DNA of 64,000 nt from a virus. Position 1 is the first letter of the stretch. Each line of letters starts with the position of its first letter. Below are positions 1-9,259 of the stretch, in pieces. The translations under genes and the position numbers were made by a program. Under the pieces are notes generated by a model, which ran no database searches, was not told the DNA's origin, and was given only the letters and a program-made list of their open reading frames with translations. Location of the stretch: positions 1-64,000 of the IMG/VR virus record IMGVR_UViG_3300021963_007890; one strand, written 5' to 3'.

Positions 1-779
1 GCGACGATGGTGGTGGGGGTGGCAGTGGGTTCCCTTGGTGGATTGTAGCTGTGGGCATTGTGAGTGTGGTCACTGGTGTATGCTTCACTGGGCCCACTCT
101 GGTGCGCATGGCTGATGGCTCTAGACGAGCCATAAGAGATATCAAAATAGGTGATAGGGTATGGAATCATGACATGACCCAGGTCAATACAGTCGTGTTC
201 ATAGAGCACAAGTTCAGACAGAATATGCCTATATTTTCTCCTACAGTTGACCACGCTCCCTTTGTCACAGATAATCATCCTCTCATTGAGCAGGGCAAAA
301 TCCTCAGCGCAGATCCAGACAGACATTGGATAAATTATCCTTGGCTGGGTAAAGCAGAACCGATTCTTAATCCTGTGGTATTTCATACACCAGGTGAAAC
401 TGTCTACAACCTATGGTTAGATGGCGATCATACCTATTGGGTCAACGATTGGGCCACGCACAGTATCATAGGCAGCGGTGATTTTCTAAGGATCTGTGTA
501 GAGCAGGGTCATATTACAGCAGCAGAGGCCATTGACATACTGGAAGGTCATACTTCAGGACATCGTGCTCTAATCATAGGTAGTTATTGGGTAAATCGAG
601 CCCTTGGCCGCCTGAATGTGTCTATGATCAACAAGTATGTCAGTAGAGAGTTGGCCAAGCCCAGAGGTCTGGCCAAATCCTGTCTACGATCAGTGATGAC
701 CCTAGTGGGTGTATTAGGCGGTGCCTACTATCATCTTAAATATCATGTCTTGGGTAAAAAATTAAGGATTAGTAGGTAA
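1..779 (+). CDS. Hint (hedgehog/intein-like) domain protein, 5' end outside window
   Basis: The frame is open to the left edge, so the GTG at 51 is probably not the true start. The residues encoded before it are Asp/Gly-rich and then hydrophobic (FPWWIVAVG), like a linker or membrane segment. The visible part is a Hint fold. A cysteine at nt 81-83 begins the block CFTGPTLVRMADGS followed by IKIGDRVW. A block-B-like VTDNHPLI (T-x-x-H) and a C-terminal VNDWATHS match the order of intein/hedgehog autoprocessing domains. In that family the Cys attacks the preceding peptide bond, so the upstream part could be released or linked to a nucleophile. About 95 residues with no recognised domain follow. 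It precedes a virion-type gene, so processing of a tail or surface protein is likely. The Hint call is confident; activity and partner are inferred. Confidence 0.75.
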   Translation, partial: DDGGGGGSGFPWWIVAVGIVSVVTGVCFTGPTLVRMADGSRRAIRDIKIGDRVWNHDMTQVNTVVFIEHKFRQNMPIFSPTVDHAPFVTDNHPLIEQGKILSADPDRHWINYPWLGKAEPILNPVVFHTPGETVYNLWLDGDHTYWVNDWATHSIIGSGDFLRICVEQGHITAAEAIDILEGHTSGHRALIIGSYWVNRALGRLNVSMINKYVSRELAKPRGLAKSCLRSVMTLVGVLGGAYYHLKYHVLGKKLRISR

Positions 780-786
780 GATAACC

Positions 787-2526
787 ATGGCCTTGTTAAC
801 GTTTAAGAGTACCAATAGCGAACATTATGTAGTTGGGTTAACCCTAGGCTTAGGCATAGGTTATAGAATCAGTGGTGGAGCAATTCTAGCACCTAGACCT
901 ACTGTTCAAACACTTACAACCCTCAACGGTGCTACCAGCACTTGGGTCAGTAGTGCCACCAATGTAATCATTAGTGATATTGTCTGTCCCAGTGTATTTG
1001 CCACTACACCCGAAGGCCAAGGCACAATTTATACCGTAACCATTAATAATATTGGCCTTGCGCCTCTAGTGGTAGAAACACCTATCTTCAGTAATTTGGT
1101 CACAGAGGCTAGACCGATATTTTCAGGAGGTCTCTATTCTAGCCCGCCTTGGACTATTCAACCTGGAGATAATGCCAAATTTGGCTTGAGTTATTATACG
1201 GCAGACACTGGTGTGTTCAATGAAGCCATTGTGTTTAGGACCAATGAGGCTGGTGTTTTCAAGCGTAAGGATCTTTTGGTTACCAGCAGCCAGTTATATC
1301 AGTTAACATTGACTCCTAACAATTCTAGTTTTTCCACCAGTTTGCCCAATGAGAATCGCTTGGTCCCTTATACGCTGTCGGCCAGTCTAAATGGAAATAT
1401 GTTAACTGACGTTGAGTTACAATATACGCCAACTCTGTCAGGAAATCCAGCCTGGACCATTGATTCTGTTCAAGGAAATATTGTGACTTTGAGATTTGAC
1501 AGTGCTCGGTTTAATAATGCCACAGGCACCTATGTCAGTACATTGACCATAAATGGTTATGGTGTTCAAATTCAAGCGACTTCAACAGCTAGTCACAGTG
1601 TTGACCTAGTACAGAATCGTTCTAGTTCTAGTTGGATCAGCACATTGACACAGCCCGATGCCATAATAGGAGCAAGAATAGACCTAGTAAATGGTCAGCG
1701 TACTTTGACATTGGGAGTTGGTAGTGGTGCTGATGGTTCTGATTCCTTGTCTCAGAATAACATTTACTTTAGAGCTGAGTATCTTAATCCAATCTATGGT
1801 CGTGGCAGGATACCATTTCCTTATTGGCAGACAGTATACCAGATGCCATTGACCTCAAGCACTAGTTATCTCAGTGGCAATTATAGGGTAAAGACACAGA
1901 GCGCCAGCACTAGAGATTATGATTGGTATTTTGGTCATTATAACAGTACAGGAAGTTTATTCCTAGTTGATGTTGATCCTTTTGGTAATACCAGTATAAG
2001 ACTCAATGATCTAAGAGAAACCACTCAGGGTCTAGATCCTGTGTTAGACGCCACACTAGATCGATTAACTAGAAGTTTCTATTATTATAGCTTACAGGAT
2101 CAGATCAATGGAGGACGGGTCACCCAGTTAGGCAATCGACTAGACAATAATGGTAATGTTTATGAAACTATAACGCCACCTCTGTCATTTGTTGAAACCA
2201 CAGCAGGAACTAAGGATGTAAAAATTAGATTTAGTTCGACTCACGCTCTTTATGTTGGACAGCCTATTGACATATATGATATAGTTAGAGGTTTCCTTCA
2301 ACCGTTACCTGCTTGGTTGGGGAATTATGTTGTCAAAAGTGTGGACAGTAGCACTCAAGTCAGTTATGAAAGTTCAACTGTGACCAATTGGGTATCCAGC
2401 GATATTGTCAGTGTCAGCACCACTACCTTAGTTGTTGTTCCTTCGGGAGAGTTTTGTCTTTTCTTTGCAGGATTCGATCAGACCAATAACACAGTAACCA
2501 GTTTGGTCGCTATTCCTCCTTTATAA
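787..2526 (+). CDS. virion/tail structural protein with Ig-like beta domains (579 aa)
   Basis: I do not recognise a specific orthologue. The protein is rich in Ser, Thr, Asn and Val with beta-strand periodicity, as in phage fibres or baseplate-associated proteins. Residues about 75-160 resemble the ASH/Hydin-like immunoglobulin fold seen in choice-of-anchor proteins, for example YTVTINNIGLAPLVV followed by a Pro-rich strand and WTIQPGDNAKFGLSY. The rest alternates predicted strands with short loops and has no catalytic motif. The N-terminus (MALLTFKSTNSEHYVVGLTLG) has a Gly-rich hydrophobic stretch but no clear signal peptide. It starts 7 bases after the Hint gene and is probably co-transcribed with it. 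Structural role inferred from composition and position. Confidence 0.6.
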   Translation: MALLTFKSTNSEHYVVGLTLGLGIGYRISGGAILAPRPTVQTLTTLNGATSTWVSSATNVIISDIVCPSVFATTPEGQGTIYTVTINNIGLAPLVVETPIFSNLVTEARPIFSGGLYSSPPWTIQPGDNAKFGLSYYTADTGVFNEAIVFRTNEAGVFKRKDLLVTSSQLYQLTLTPNNSSFSTSLPNENRLVPYTLSASLNGNMLTDVELQYTPTLSGNPAWTIDSVQGNIVTLRFDSARFNNATGTYVSTLTINGYGVQIQATSTASHSVDLVQNRSSSSWISTLTQPDAIIGARIDLVNGQRTLTLGVGSGADGSDSLSQNNIYFRAEYLNPIYGRGRIPFPYWQTVYQMPLTSSTSYLSGNYRVKTQSASTRDYDWYFGHYNSTGSLFLVDVDPFGNTSIRLNDLRETTQGLDPVLDATLDRLTRSFYYYSLQDQINGGRVTQLGNRLDNNGNVYETITPPLSFVETTAGTKDVKIRFSSTHALYVGQPIDIYDIVRGFLQPLPAWLGNYVVKSVDSSTQVSYESSTVTNWVSSDIVSVSTTTLVVVPSGEFCLFFAGFDQTNNTVTSLVAIPPL

Positions 2527-2556
2527 TATATAATTAGTAGATAACACCTTGACTAT

Positions 2557-4392
2557 ATGTTTATAGACCAGTTCCCACAACTCTCTTTTGAAGAATTTAG
2601 ATCAATAGAATACGATCCCGCAAGAGATTATGATATGGATCTCAGCCTCGCCTGTTCAAAATATAAAGTCTGCGTGGTAAAAAATTATGACCTAGAGAAG
2701 AGCAGTCAGTTAGCATTGATAAGAGATCTGCCCCATAATCCAGAAGGTAAGACAGTGATCTGGACCTATAGAGGCATTTGGTTGGCCAAGCTATTCCACA
2801 AAGGGTGGAATCCTAGGCAAGGCTATATTGAAATTGACATTCCTCGTCCTAGTTTAAGCTGGAGGAAAAATCCAGATATTGATTTCAGTATGGATTTTTT
2901 TGATAGCCCATTAGGTCAATATGAACCAGAGCCGTGGGATCATGATTATACCATGGTATGGTATATGGACCCTGTGTTTAACCCCACATCAGATAAAATA
3001 TGGGTTATGACATGTAGCGTCCTTGGCAAATCAGATAAGGGCATAAAGGATATGGGTTATCTGACTCCACAGATCACTTTAGAATTTAATCCAGAACTAC
3101 CTGATCTCAGTCTGGATACAGCTAGCTTGATGCCGGCCTATTGGGATTTAGAATATGAATGTGCCTGGTATTTAGATAAAGAACTAGCAAAAACTCAAGA
3201 TCCTATATGGGTGGCCAAGGTAACACCTGTTTATAGAAAAACTAAGGATTGGAAGTGGCTGGGATATATAACACCTGAGTTTGAAACAATTTTGAATCCT
3301 GATTTTGTTAATCTTAAATTTGATATAGATATCAATAATCTTTCATTAGATGACCTACACTATGAATGTGTCTATCTATTAGATAGATGTCATTTAGATG
3401 ACCTTGATCAAGATGATATTTGGGCTGTAAAGATTAAAGTAACTGATAATATTTTAGGTAGTAAAATTAAGGGATATATTAGCCCTAGAGTAGAATTTGA
3501 AAAAAATTCTAGTCTGATGCACGTGACAGATTTTAGTTTTCTAGATTCAGTTATTTTTAAGATAAATCAATTTAATAAAGTATTAGTTTGGTATTCTGAT
3601 CCTAAGACAACAGAGAATGAAAAAATATGGTTGGCCAAGGCTAGACTAAACAATAATATCAAGCGTGAGGTCACTGCGGCTCTTGTTCATTTAGAAATTG
3701 AAACAGTATTTGATGTATTCTTTATCAGTTATGGAGAACCAAATTCAGATGAAAATTGGCAGCGTGTTAAGGAAAAAGCCCCCAATGCTCAACGTATAAA
3801 AAATGTCAAAGGTATATATCAAGCTCACGCCAAGGCAGCAGCACAGGCTAAGACAAGTATGTTTTGGGTGGTTGATGGTGACAGCTATCTAACAGATGAT
3901 TTTGATTTTAATTTCTGTCCCGGTATATATGATAGAGATTGTACATTTATTTGGTCTAGTCGCAACCCAGTAAACGGATTAGTCTATGGACACAGTGGAG
4001 TAAAGTTGTTTCCAAAAAATATTTTTGAAAAGGAAATTGAGTTTTTAGATCTAAGCACTTCTATCAATTCAAAAATAAAAATTCGTAGTCAAATATCCAA
4101 CGAAAATAGATTTAATGTTGATGAATTTAATACTTGGAAAACCGCCTTTAGAGAAGTTATTAAGATACAACATAATATTCAACAAAAGTTAGATTTAAGC
4201 ACAAACAAGCTCAGACTTAATCATTGGCTCTTAAAAGGAGAAGATAAGATTTTTGGCTCTTACTCAATTAAAGGAGCCAAGAGTGCGCTAGAATTCTACA
4301 AGTCTCATCCCGATCAAATTAGAAAAATTAATGATTGGAAATTTCTACGAGAAAAATTCAAAGATGAAGATAAACAGGAAAAAGGTCAGTAA
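2557..4392 (+). CDS. tandem-repeat protein with C-terminal glycosyltransferase-like (GT-A) domain, 611 aa
   Basis: The first ~370 residues hold about five diverged copies of a module. Its signature is a hydrophobic pair plus aromatic/acidic turn and then IW(V/L)AK; examples are VWYMDPVFNPTSDKIWV, CAWYLDKELAKTQDPIWVAK and VLVWYSDPKTTENEKIWLAK. Residues ~386-480 form a nucleotide-sugar-transferase-like domain with FISYGEPNSDENWQ, a KGIYQAHAKAAAQAKT helix and a VVDGDSYL segment whose DGD resembles the metal-binding DxD of GT-A enzymes. The stop overlaps the next start (TAATG), so it heads the plus-strand radical-SAM operon. A role in glycan or surface modification is plausible but not shown; the repeats could be a scaffold or a substrate of the downstream enzymes. 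Confidence 0.55.
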   Translation: MFIDQFPQLSFEEFRSIEYDPARDYDMDLSLACSKYKVCVVKNYDLEKSSQLALIRDLPHNPEGKTVIWTYRGIWLAKLFHKGWNPRQGYIEIDIPRPSLSWRKNPDIDFSMDFFDSPLGQYEPEPWDHDYTMVWYMDPVFNPTSDKIWVMTCSVLGKSDKGIKDMGYLTPQITLEFNPELPDLSLDTASLMPAYWDLEYECAWYLDKELAKTQDPIWVAKVTPVYRKTKDWKWLGYITPEFETILNPDFVNLKFDIDINNLSLDDLHYECVYLLDRCHLDDLDQDDIWAVKIKVTDNILGSKIKGYISPRVEFEKNSSLMHVTDFSFLDSVIFKINQFNKVLVWYSDPKTTENEKIWLAKARLNNNIKREVTAALVHLEIETVFDVFFISYGEPNSDENWQRVKEKAPNAQRIKNVKGIYQAHAKAAAQAKTSMFWVVDGDSYLTDDFDFNFCPGIYDRDCTFIWSSRNPVNGLVYGHSGVKLFPKNIFEKEIEFLDLSTSINSKIKIRSQISNENRFNVDEFNTWKTAFREVIKIQHNIQQKLDLSTNKLRLNHWLLKGEDKIFGSYSIKGAKSALEFYKSHPDQIRKINDWKFLREKFKDEDKQEKGQ

Positions 4393-5345
4393 TGGAACAT
4401 TCTTATATTAAATTAGAACATAGTAAACCTGAACATTCAAATTGGTTTGTTGTCAATTGGTGTTTAGGTAATACCTGTAATTTCTCCTGTAATTATTGTC
4501 CAGAAAACCTACATGACGGCAGCGTAAAATGGCCAACAATTGAAACTATTAAAAGTTTTATCAGCAGGGTAGTTGATCAGGTATCCCCTAAAAAAGTTTA
4601 TTTTGAATTTACAGGTGGTGAAGTAACACTTTATAGAAACTTTGTACAAATTTGTCAACACGTAACCAGCCTAGGTGCTAAGGTAGGCCTCATTAGTAAT
4701 GGCAGTAGAACATTACGCTGGTGGGAAGAAAATAAGCAATACTTTGATCATGTATGTCTCAGTTTTCACCCAGAATTCTCAAAGATGGATCATTTTATTG
4801 ATGTGGTGAGGCTCTTAAACAATGACGTAAGAACACATGTTAATATAATGATGGATCCCAATCAATTTGACTATTGTTATTCAGTGGCTAACAAGGTAAA
4901 AGATCTAGGAAATATCAGCATGGCTCTTCAGCCTTTGATCCACGACTTTGGTGAAGTATTATTTGACTATAACGAATTTCAAAAAAAGATTTTTGAAAAA
5001 CAACATGATCTAATTTCCAAACATATAAAGTTTACTAGAACTTTTGAATATTATCGCGGTGCTATGAAAATGGTTTATTCGGATGGAAAAACCGAAGTCA
5101 GTAGTGCTCATAGATTTTTAAGTTTTAAGACCAACGATTGGAGCGGATGGAAGTGTTATGCCGGTGTTGAACAAATCATAATTGATATGAATGGGAACAT
5201 TTTCAGAGGTTGGTGTCTTGAAGGTGGTAAGATTGGCAATATTGATGATAAAAAATTGAAACTGGTAAAGAGTCCAATATTGTGTACTAAAAAAATGTGT
5301 CATTGTAATTTTGATATAATGAGCACTAAGGAATTAATCCAATGA
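4392..5345 (+). CDS. radical SAM protein with C-terminal SPASM-like domain (317 aa)
   Basis: The radical SAM CxxxCxxC motif is at C29-C33-C36 (GNTCNFSCNYCPEN), followed by the SAM-binding FTGGEVTLY and the SNGS strand. The C-terminal ~65 residues carry five cysteines (C255, C275, C298, C303, C305) around IDMNGNIFRGWC and CTKKMCHC, fitting a SPASM-type domain that binds an auxiliary [4Fe-4S] cluster. This is the conventional order, radical SAM then SPASM. Such enzymes usually modify peptides or proteins, or act as sulfatase-maturase-like dehydrogenases; the substrate here is unknown. It is coupled to the GT-like gene upstream (TAATG) and to the next enzyme (ATGA). Its SPASM cysteine spacing is nearly identical to that of the gene at 14677-15738, where the domain lies at the other end. 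Confidence 0.9.
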   Translation: MEHSYIKLEHSKPEHSNWFVVNWCLGNTCNFSCNYCPENLHDGSVKWPTIETIKSFISRVVDQVSPKKVYFEFTGGEVTLYRNFVQICQHVTSLGAKVGLISNGSRTLRWWEENKQYFDHVCLSFHPEFSKMDHFIDVVRLLNNDVRTHVNIMMDPNQFDYCYSVANKVKDLGNISMALQPLIHDFGEVLFDYNEFQKKIFEKQHDLISKHIKFTRTFEYYRGAMKMVYSDGKTEVSSAHRFLSFKTNDWSGWKCYAGVEQIIIDMNGNIFRGWCLEGGKIGNIDDKKLKLVKSPILCTKKMCHCNFDIMSTKELIQ

Positions 5346-6730
5346 CCGAAAAATTAAACGTACCAATTCAAACAAATGCTTTCGATACCATTTGTGATTT
5401 GAAGTGGAATTATCCTATTTTTAATTTAGACAGAGGTGAATTTCGAAGTTGTTGTAGAACCCCTAGTAGAAGAGTCAGTGATCAAGATTTAGACAACTTT
5501 GGAACTGATGCGTTTTTAAACTCACATCAAATGCTTCAAAGTAGATTAGATTTAATTAAAGGCGTTCGTAATATAGATTGTCAAAGTTGTTGGAATCTAG
5601 AAGACAAGGGTATGAAGAGTCCCAGACACAAACCTGAACAGTTTTGGCATCATCTACAAGCAAGGCGTCATATTTCTCAAGATCTTTCATATAGCGAAGA
5701 AAATTTAAGGATAGAATTAGACAAGATAAATTCTCTAGATCATCTTGCGCTTCAATCTAAACATCCTTATATGTTAGAAATTAGTTTAGGAAATACTTGT
5801 GATATGAAATGTATGTATTGTAGTCATCATTATTCAACACAATGGGCTACAGAGCGTATCAAATATAAAGAAATAACACAAGAGCAGTATGATAGGGAAT
5901 TTCCAAAAGCTCCGGAAAAGTTTAATGAAAAATTTTGGGAATGGTTTGACAGTGTTAAAATATATCTTAGAAGACTAGGTATCATAGGTGGAGAGCCTCT
6001 TATCATGCCCGAGTTTTATTCCTTTGCTGATCAATGTATCGAAAGAATGGACCAGATCAAACATCTTAGAAAAGATAAGATGAGCTTTTGGATAGTTACA
6101 AATATGAATACTCCTTCAAACTATTTAGAAAAGTTCTTTCAAAATCTCCCTAAGTTGACAGAAGTCTTTAATGTAGAAATACTTGTAAGTATGGAAAGTG
6201 TAGGACCTAGAGCTGAATATATTAGGAATGGTGTTAATTGGAAAAGATTTACTGATAATTTAGATAGACTATTGTCTAAATCAGATTTAAAATTTGATTT
6301 TGGTTTTATTTTAAGTATGAATGCCCTCAACATTGCCGGTATTTCAGAATTTATAAAATTTACAGAAGATCTTTACCTACGTTATAACAGACCAGTAGCA
6401 CTGAAACATAATATAATAAGTTTCCCTGATTGGCAGACTCCTTTTATTCTAACTTCAGATTTTGCCAAGTATATAGATGATTGTGTTGAATATATGAAAA
6501 CAAAAGTCGATGTAATGCCTTTAGTGAATGATTATTACGGTAGGTGGGATCAATATATAATATTTTTAGAAAATTTATCACAGAGTATTAAAGATAACGG
6601 CGCAGATAATACCTTAATGAGGAAAAAATTTGCAGAGTGGTTTGATACCTATGATCAAAGAAGAAAACTTAACCTGCTTGAAGTTTTTCCTGAATATAAG
6701 GATTTTTATAATTTCTGTAAAGATTTGTAA
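5342..6730 (+). CDS. twitch-domain radical SAM protein (462 aa)
   Basis: An N-terminal cysteine module (C37-C38, C80, C83; RSCCRT and DCQSCWNLED) looks like a twitch/half-SPASM domain preceding the catalytic barrel. The radical SAM motif is C153-C157-C160 (GNTCDMKCMYC), followed by GGEPLIMPEF for SAM binding. It resembles the 'twitch domain-containing radical SAM protein' group that occurs in clusters in marine phages; the reaction is unknown. The start overlaps the previous stop by four bases (ATGA) and the stop shares an A with the next start (TAATG), indicating translational coupling. The insert between twitch and barrel (~85-145) is longer than in its relatives downstream and is charged. 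Family assignment is confident; substrate unknown. Confidence 0.9.
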   Translation: MTEKLNVPIQTNAFDTICDLKWNYPIFNLDRGEFRSCCRTPSRRVSDQDLDNFGTDAFLNSHQMLQSRLDLIKGVRNIDCQSCWNLEDKGMKSPRHKPEQFWHHLQARRHISQDLSYSEENLRIELDKINSLDHLALQSKHPYMLEISLGNTCDMKCMYCSHHYSTQWATERIKYKEITQEQYDREFPKAPEKFNEKFWEWFDSVKIYLRRLGIIGGEPLIMPEFYSFADQCIERMDQIKHLRKDKMSFWIVTNMNTPSNYLEKFFQNLPKLTEVFNVEILVSMESVGPRAEYIRNGVNWKRFTDNLDRLLSKSDLKFDFGFILSMNALNIAGISEFIKFTEDLYLRYNRPVALKHNIISFPDWQTPFILTSDFAKYIDDCVEYMKTKVDVMPLVNDYYGRWDQYIIFLENLSQSIKDNGADNTLMRKKFAEWFDTYDQRRKLNLLEVFPEYKDFYNFCKDL

Positions 6731-8097
6731 TGGATAAACAAATTTTCATACCAATCCTTGAAATTGGCGATAAAATGCCTAGACTACGAAAAATTGCCGA
6801 AGCAATAGACAGAGAAAGCGAAATTGGTATTGCACCAATTGTTTATGGTTCAGGTGATTGGACAGAAGAACTAAGAGAGAAAGTTCCTGAAAATTTTTGT
6901 TTATATCCTTTTACACATTTTCAATTAGACCCTGATGGCCGAGCTCGTCCTTGCTGTAAATATAAAGTAGGCGACGATACTTGGCAAGCAGACGTTCCTA
7001 AATTACCCCAAGTCAACATTGGCCAATTATGGGAGCAAGAAGAATTTCAAAACCTTAGACGACAATTTTTAAATAATGAACGTCCATCGGGATGTAAAGC
7101 CTGTTGGGACGAAGAAGCAGCGGGTATTAGAAGTATGCGACTAGTAAGAGAGCGAGGAGGTAAAGAACATCCTTTTGCTACATTCTTCATCCACATTCCC
7201 AGACCTTATCCAAAAAGTCTTGATTTAAAACTAAGTAACCTGTGTAACTTAAAATGTAGGATTTGTACTCCTTTTCTTAGCACTCAATGGATCAATGAAA
7301 TAAAAGCATTGAATATTCACGATATGGGAACTGTTGAAAGTTTCTCCCGTAATTCAAGAGAAAAGTTTTTGGCAGATCCTCAAAACGAAATTATCTTGAC
7401 AAAATGGGCGAAAACAATTGAATATGTTGAGTTCTATGGCGGAGAACCATTGTTACAGCAGGAGCATGATAAGATAATTAATATCATTTACCAGCGTGGT
7501 ATTCCATCAAACACAGGACTTTATTATAATACCAATACAACTATCTGCAAAGAAGAATTATTTAAACTCTGGAAACCTTTCAGAGAAGTCTGTATAAACT
7601 TTAGTATAGATGATATTAAGGAGAGATTTGAATACCAACGAGCCAATGCCAATTGGGAACAGTCCTTGGCCAATATTCGTATGTACCAAGAACTATCTCG
7701 TAAGTATAGTGTAAACATGAAAATTCGATTGTATGTTACTGTAGGTATTCTGAATGTATGGTATATTAAAGAGTTTATTGAATATGTTGAACATCTAAAT
7801 ATTCCTGTTACATTTAATATGGTTCATTACCCACATCATTATTCGATTACAAATTTGCCAGAAGAGGTCAAGGACATTGTCAAAAAGAAACTTTTATCAA
7901 TTAATTTTAAAAATGTTTTAGATCCTCATTCTCCGACGGCAACTAATATAATTAATTTTATGTATGGAACAAAGACTGATTCTAATCAATTAAAAACATT
8001 CTTTTTAAAGACTAGAATTCATGATGAATACCGAAAAGAATCGTTTAATAATACTTTTCCAGAATTGTTTGGCATATTAAAGAAATATGAAACCTGA
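6730..8097 (+). CDS. twitch-domain radical SAM protein (455 aa)
   Basis: N-terminal twitch module: C57, C75-C76, C122, C125, with the motifs FQLDPDGRARPCCKY, NIGQLWEQEEFQNLR and GCKACWDEEAAG. The last two recur almost verbatim in the next gene. The radical SAM motif is C172-C176-C179 (SNLCNLKCRICTP) and the SAM-binding motif YGGEPLLQQ follows. Residues 1-50 are an extra N-terminal segment absent from the neighbour. The gene overlaps the next by 11 bases. The shared CKACWDEEAAG / CQCCWDEEAAG blocks show that this and the following gene are paralogues from tandem duplication. An auxiliary cluster in the twitch module is likely from family knowledge; the substrate cannot be read from the sequence. 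Confidence 0.9.
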   Translation: MDKQIFIPILEIGDKMPRLRKIAEAIDRESEIGIAPIVYGSGDWTEELREKVPENFCLYPFTHFQLDPDGRARPCCKYKVGDDTWQADVPKLPQVNIGQLWEQEEFQNLRRQFLNNERPSGCKACWDEEAAGIRSMRLVRERGGKEHPFATFFIHIPRPYPKSLDLKLSNLCNLKCRICTPFLSTQWINEIKALNIHDMGTVESFSRNSREKFLADPQNEIILTKWAKTIEYVEFYGGEPLLQQEHDKIINIIYQRGIPSNTGLYYNTNTTICKEELFKLWKPFREVCINFSIDDIKERFEYQRANANWEQSLANIRMYQELSRKYSVNMKIRLYVTVGILNVWYIKEFIEYVEHLNIPVTFNMVHYPHHYSITNLPEEVKDIVKKKLLSINFKNVLDPHSPTATNIINFMYGTKTDSNQLKTFFLKTRIHDEYRKESFNNTFPELFGILKKYET

Positions 8098-9259
8098 AAC
8101 ATTTTGTTCTCTACCATGGATTAACTTATCAACCGATGTTAATGGATCATTGCGCCCTTGTTGTAAATTTGCTCAACCAGATCCTCTGAATGAATATCAG
8201 TTGCCTAATATGAAAGAAGGCAGTTTAGATATCCTATGGAATGATATTAGGTTTCAAAATTTAAGGCAAGCATTCTTAGAAGGAAAGAAACCAAGAGAAT
8301 GTCAATGCTGTTGGGATGAAGAAGCAGCAGGGATTTCATCATTTAGAAAAGAATTTGCCAAGCATAGAAATATTAATCTTAACACAATAAAATTCACACC
8401 AATCGCCACTAATGGACCTATGGCAATGGATTTGAAACTCAATAATGTCTGTAATCTTAAGTGCAGAATTTGTGGCCCACAGGCAAGCTCTACCTTTTTA
8501 AAAGAATACCAAGAAATATTTAATATTAAAGTTGAAGATGGAGAATACTGGTTATCTAACAAGATATTAGGAACTGCCAATGAAGAAGTAATTAGAAAAT
8601 GGGCTAAAGATATTGTACATTTAGAAATCACTGGTGGAGAGCCTATGGCTAGTCCAGAAAATATAAAGGTATTACAATTACTCATAGAGGAAGATAGATC
8701 TCAATATATTACACTTTTATTGAATACCAACGGAACTTTATATAATAAAAAGTTTATTGATGTTATTTTAAAATTTAAACAGGTAATTTTCAATATATCA
8801 ATTGATGATATAGATAATAGACTCGAGTATGAGAGATATCCAACAGATTGGAATTTAATAGAATCTAATATTATAAAATTCTTAAAAGTAAGAGAATCTA
8901 ATAAAAATTTTGTAATATACCTTTGCCCTACTGTAAGTATGTTTAATGTTTATTATTTGCCTGAATATTTAAATTGGGCAAAAAGTAAAAAATTACCTTG
9001 GTATTTTAATATATTACATTATCCGCCTAACCATAGTATTAAAAATTTGCCCAATGAGATAAAAGACATTGTGGCAGAAAGATTAACAACATCTGAGTTT
9101 ACTTCAGTAAAAAACTTTTTATTATTACCTAGCGAAAGTGATATCTTCATTGAAGAGTTTATCAGATTAAATGAAGAAAGAGATGTAATCAGAAGACAGG
9201 ACTTTCATGAAACATTTGGTGAATGGGCAGCACTTCTAAATAGATATAGATCAAAATGA
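8087..9259 (+). CDS. twitch-domain radical SAM protein (390 aa)
   Basis: Close paralogue of the preceding gene. Twitch cysteines at C7, C25-C26 and C72/C74/C75 (VNGSLRPCCKF, CQCCWDEEAAG) precede the radical SAM motif C122-C126-C129 (NNVCNLKCRICGP) and the SAM-binding TGGEPMAS. The protein begins directly with the twitch domain and lacks the ~50-residue extension of its neighbour. The C-terminal third shares the pattern FNxxHYPxxHSIxNLPxEIKDIV with the preceding protein. The 11-base overlap with the upstream stop and the ATGA junction downstream show tight coupling. Shared motifs on both sides of the active site suggest related but distinct substrates. Confidence 0.9.
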   Translation: MKPETFCSLPWINLSTDVNGSLRPCCKFAQPDPLNEYQLPNMKEGSLDILWNDIRFQNLRQAFLEGKKPRECQCCWDEEAAGISSFRKEFAKHRNINLNTIKFTPIATNGPMAMDLKLNNVCNLKCRICGPQASSTFLKEYQEIFNIKVEDGEYWLSNKILGTANEEVIRKWAKDIVHLEITGGEPMASPENIKVLQLLIEEDRSQYITLLLNTNGTLYNKKFIDVILKFKQVIFNISIDDIDNRLEYERYPTDWNLIESNIIKFLKVRESNKNFVIYLCPTVSMFNVYYLPEYLNWAKSKKLPWYFNILHYPPNHSIKNLPNEIKDIVAERLTTSEFTSVKNFLLLPSESDIFIEEFIRLNEERDVIRRQDFHETFGEWAALLNRYRSK

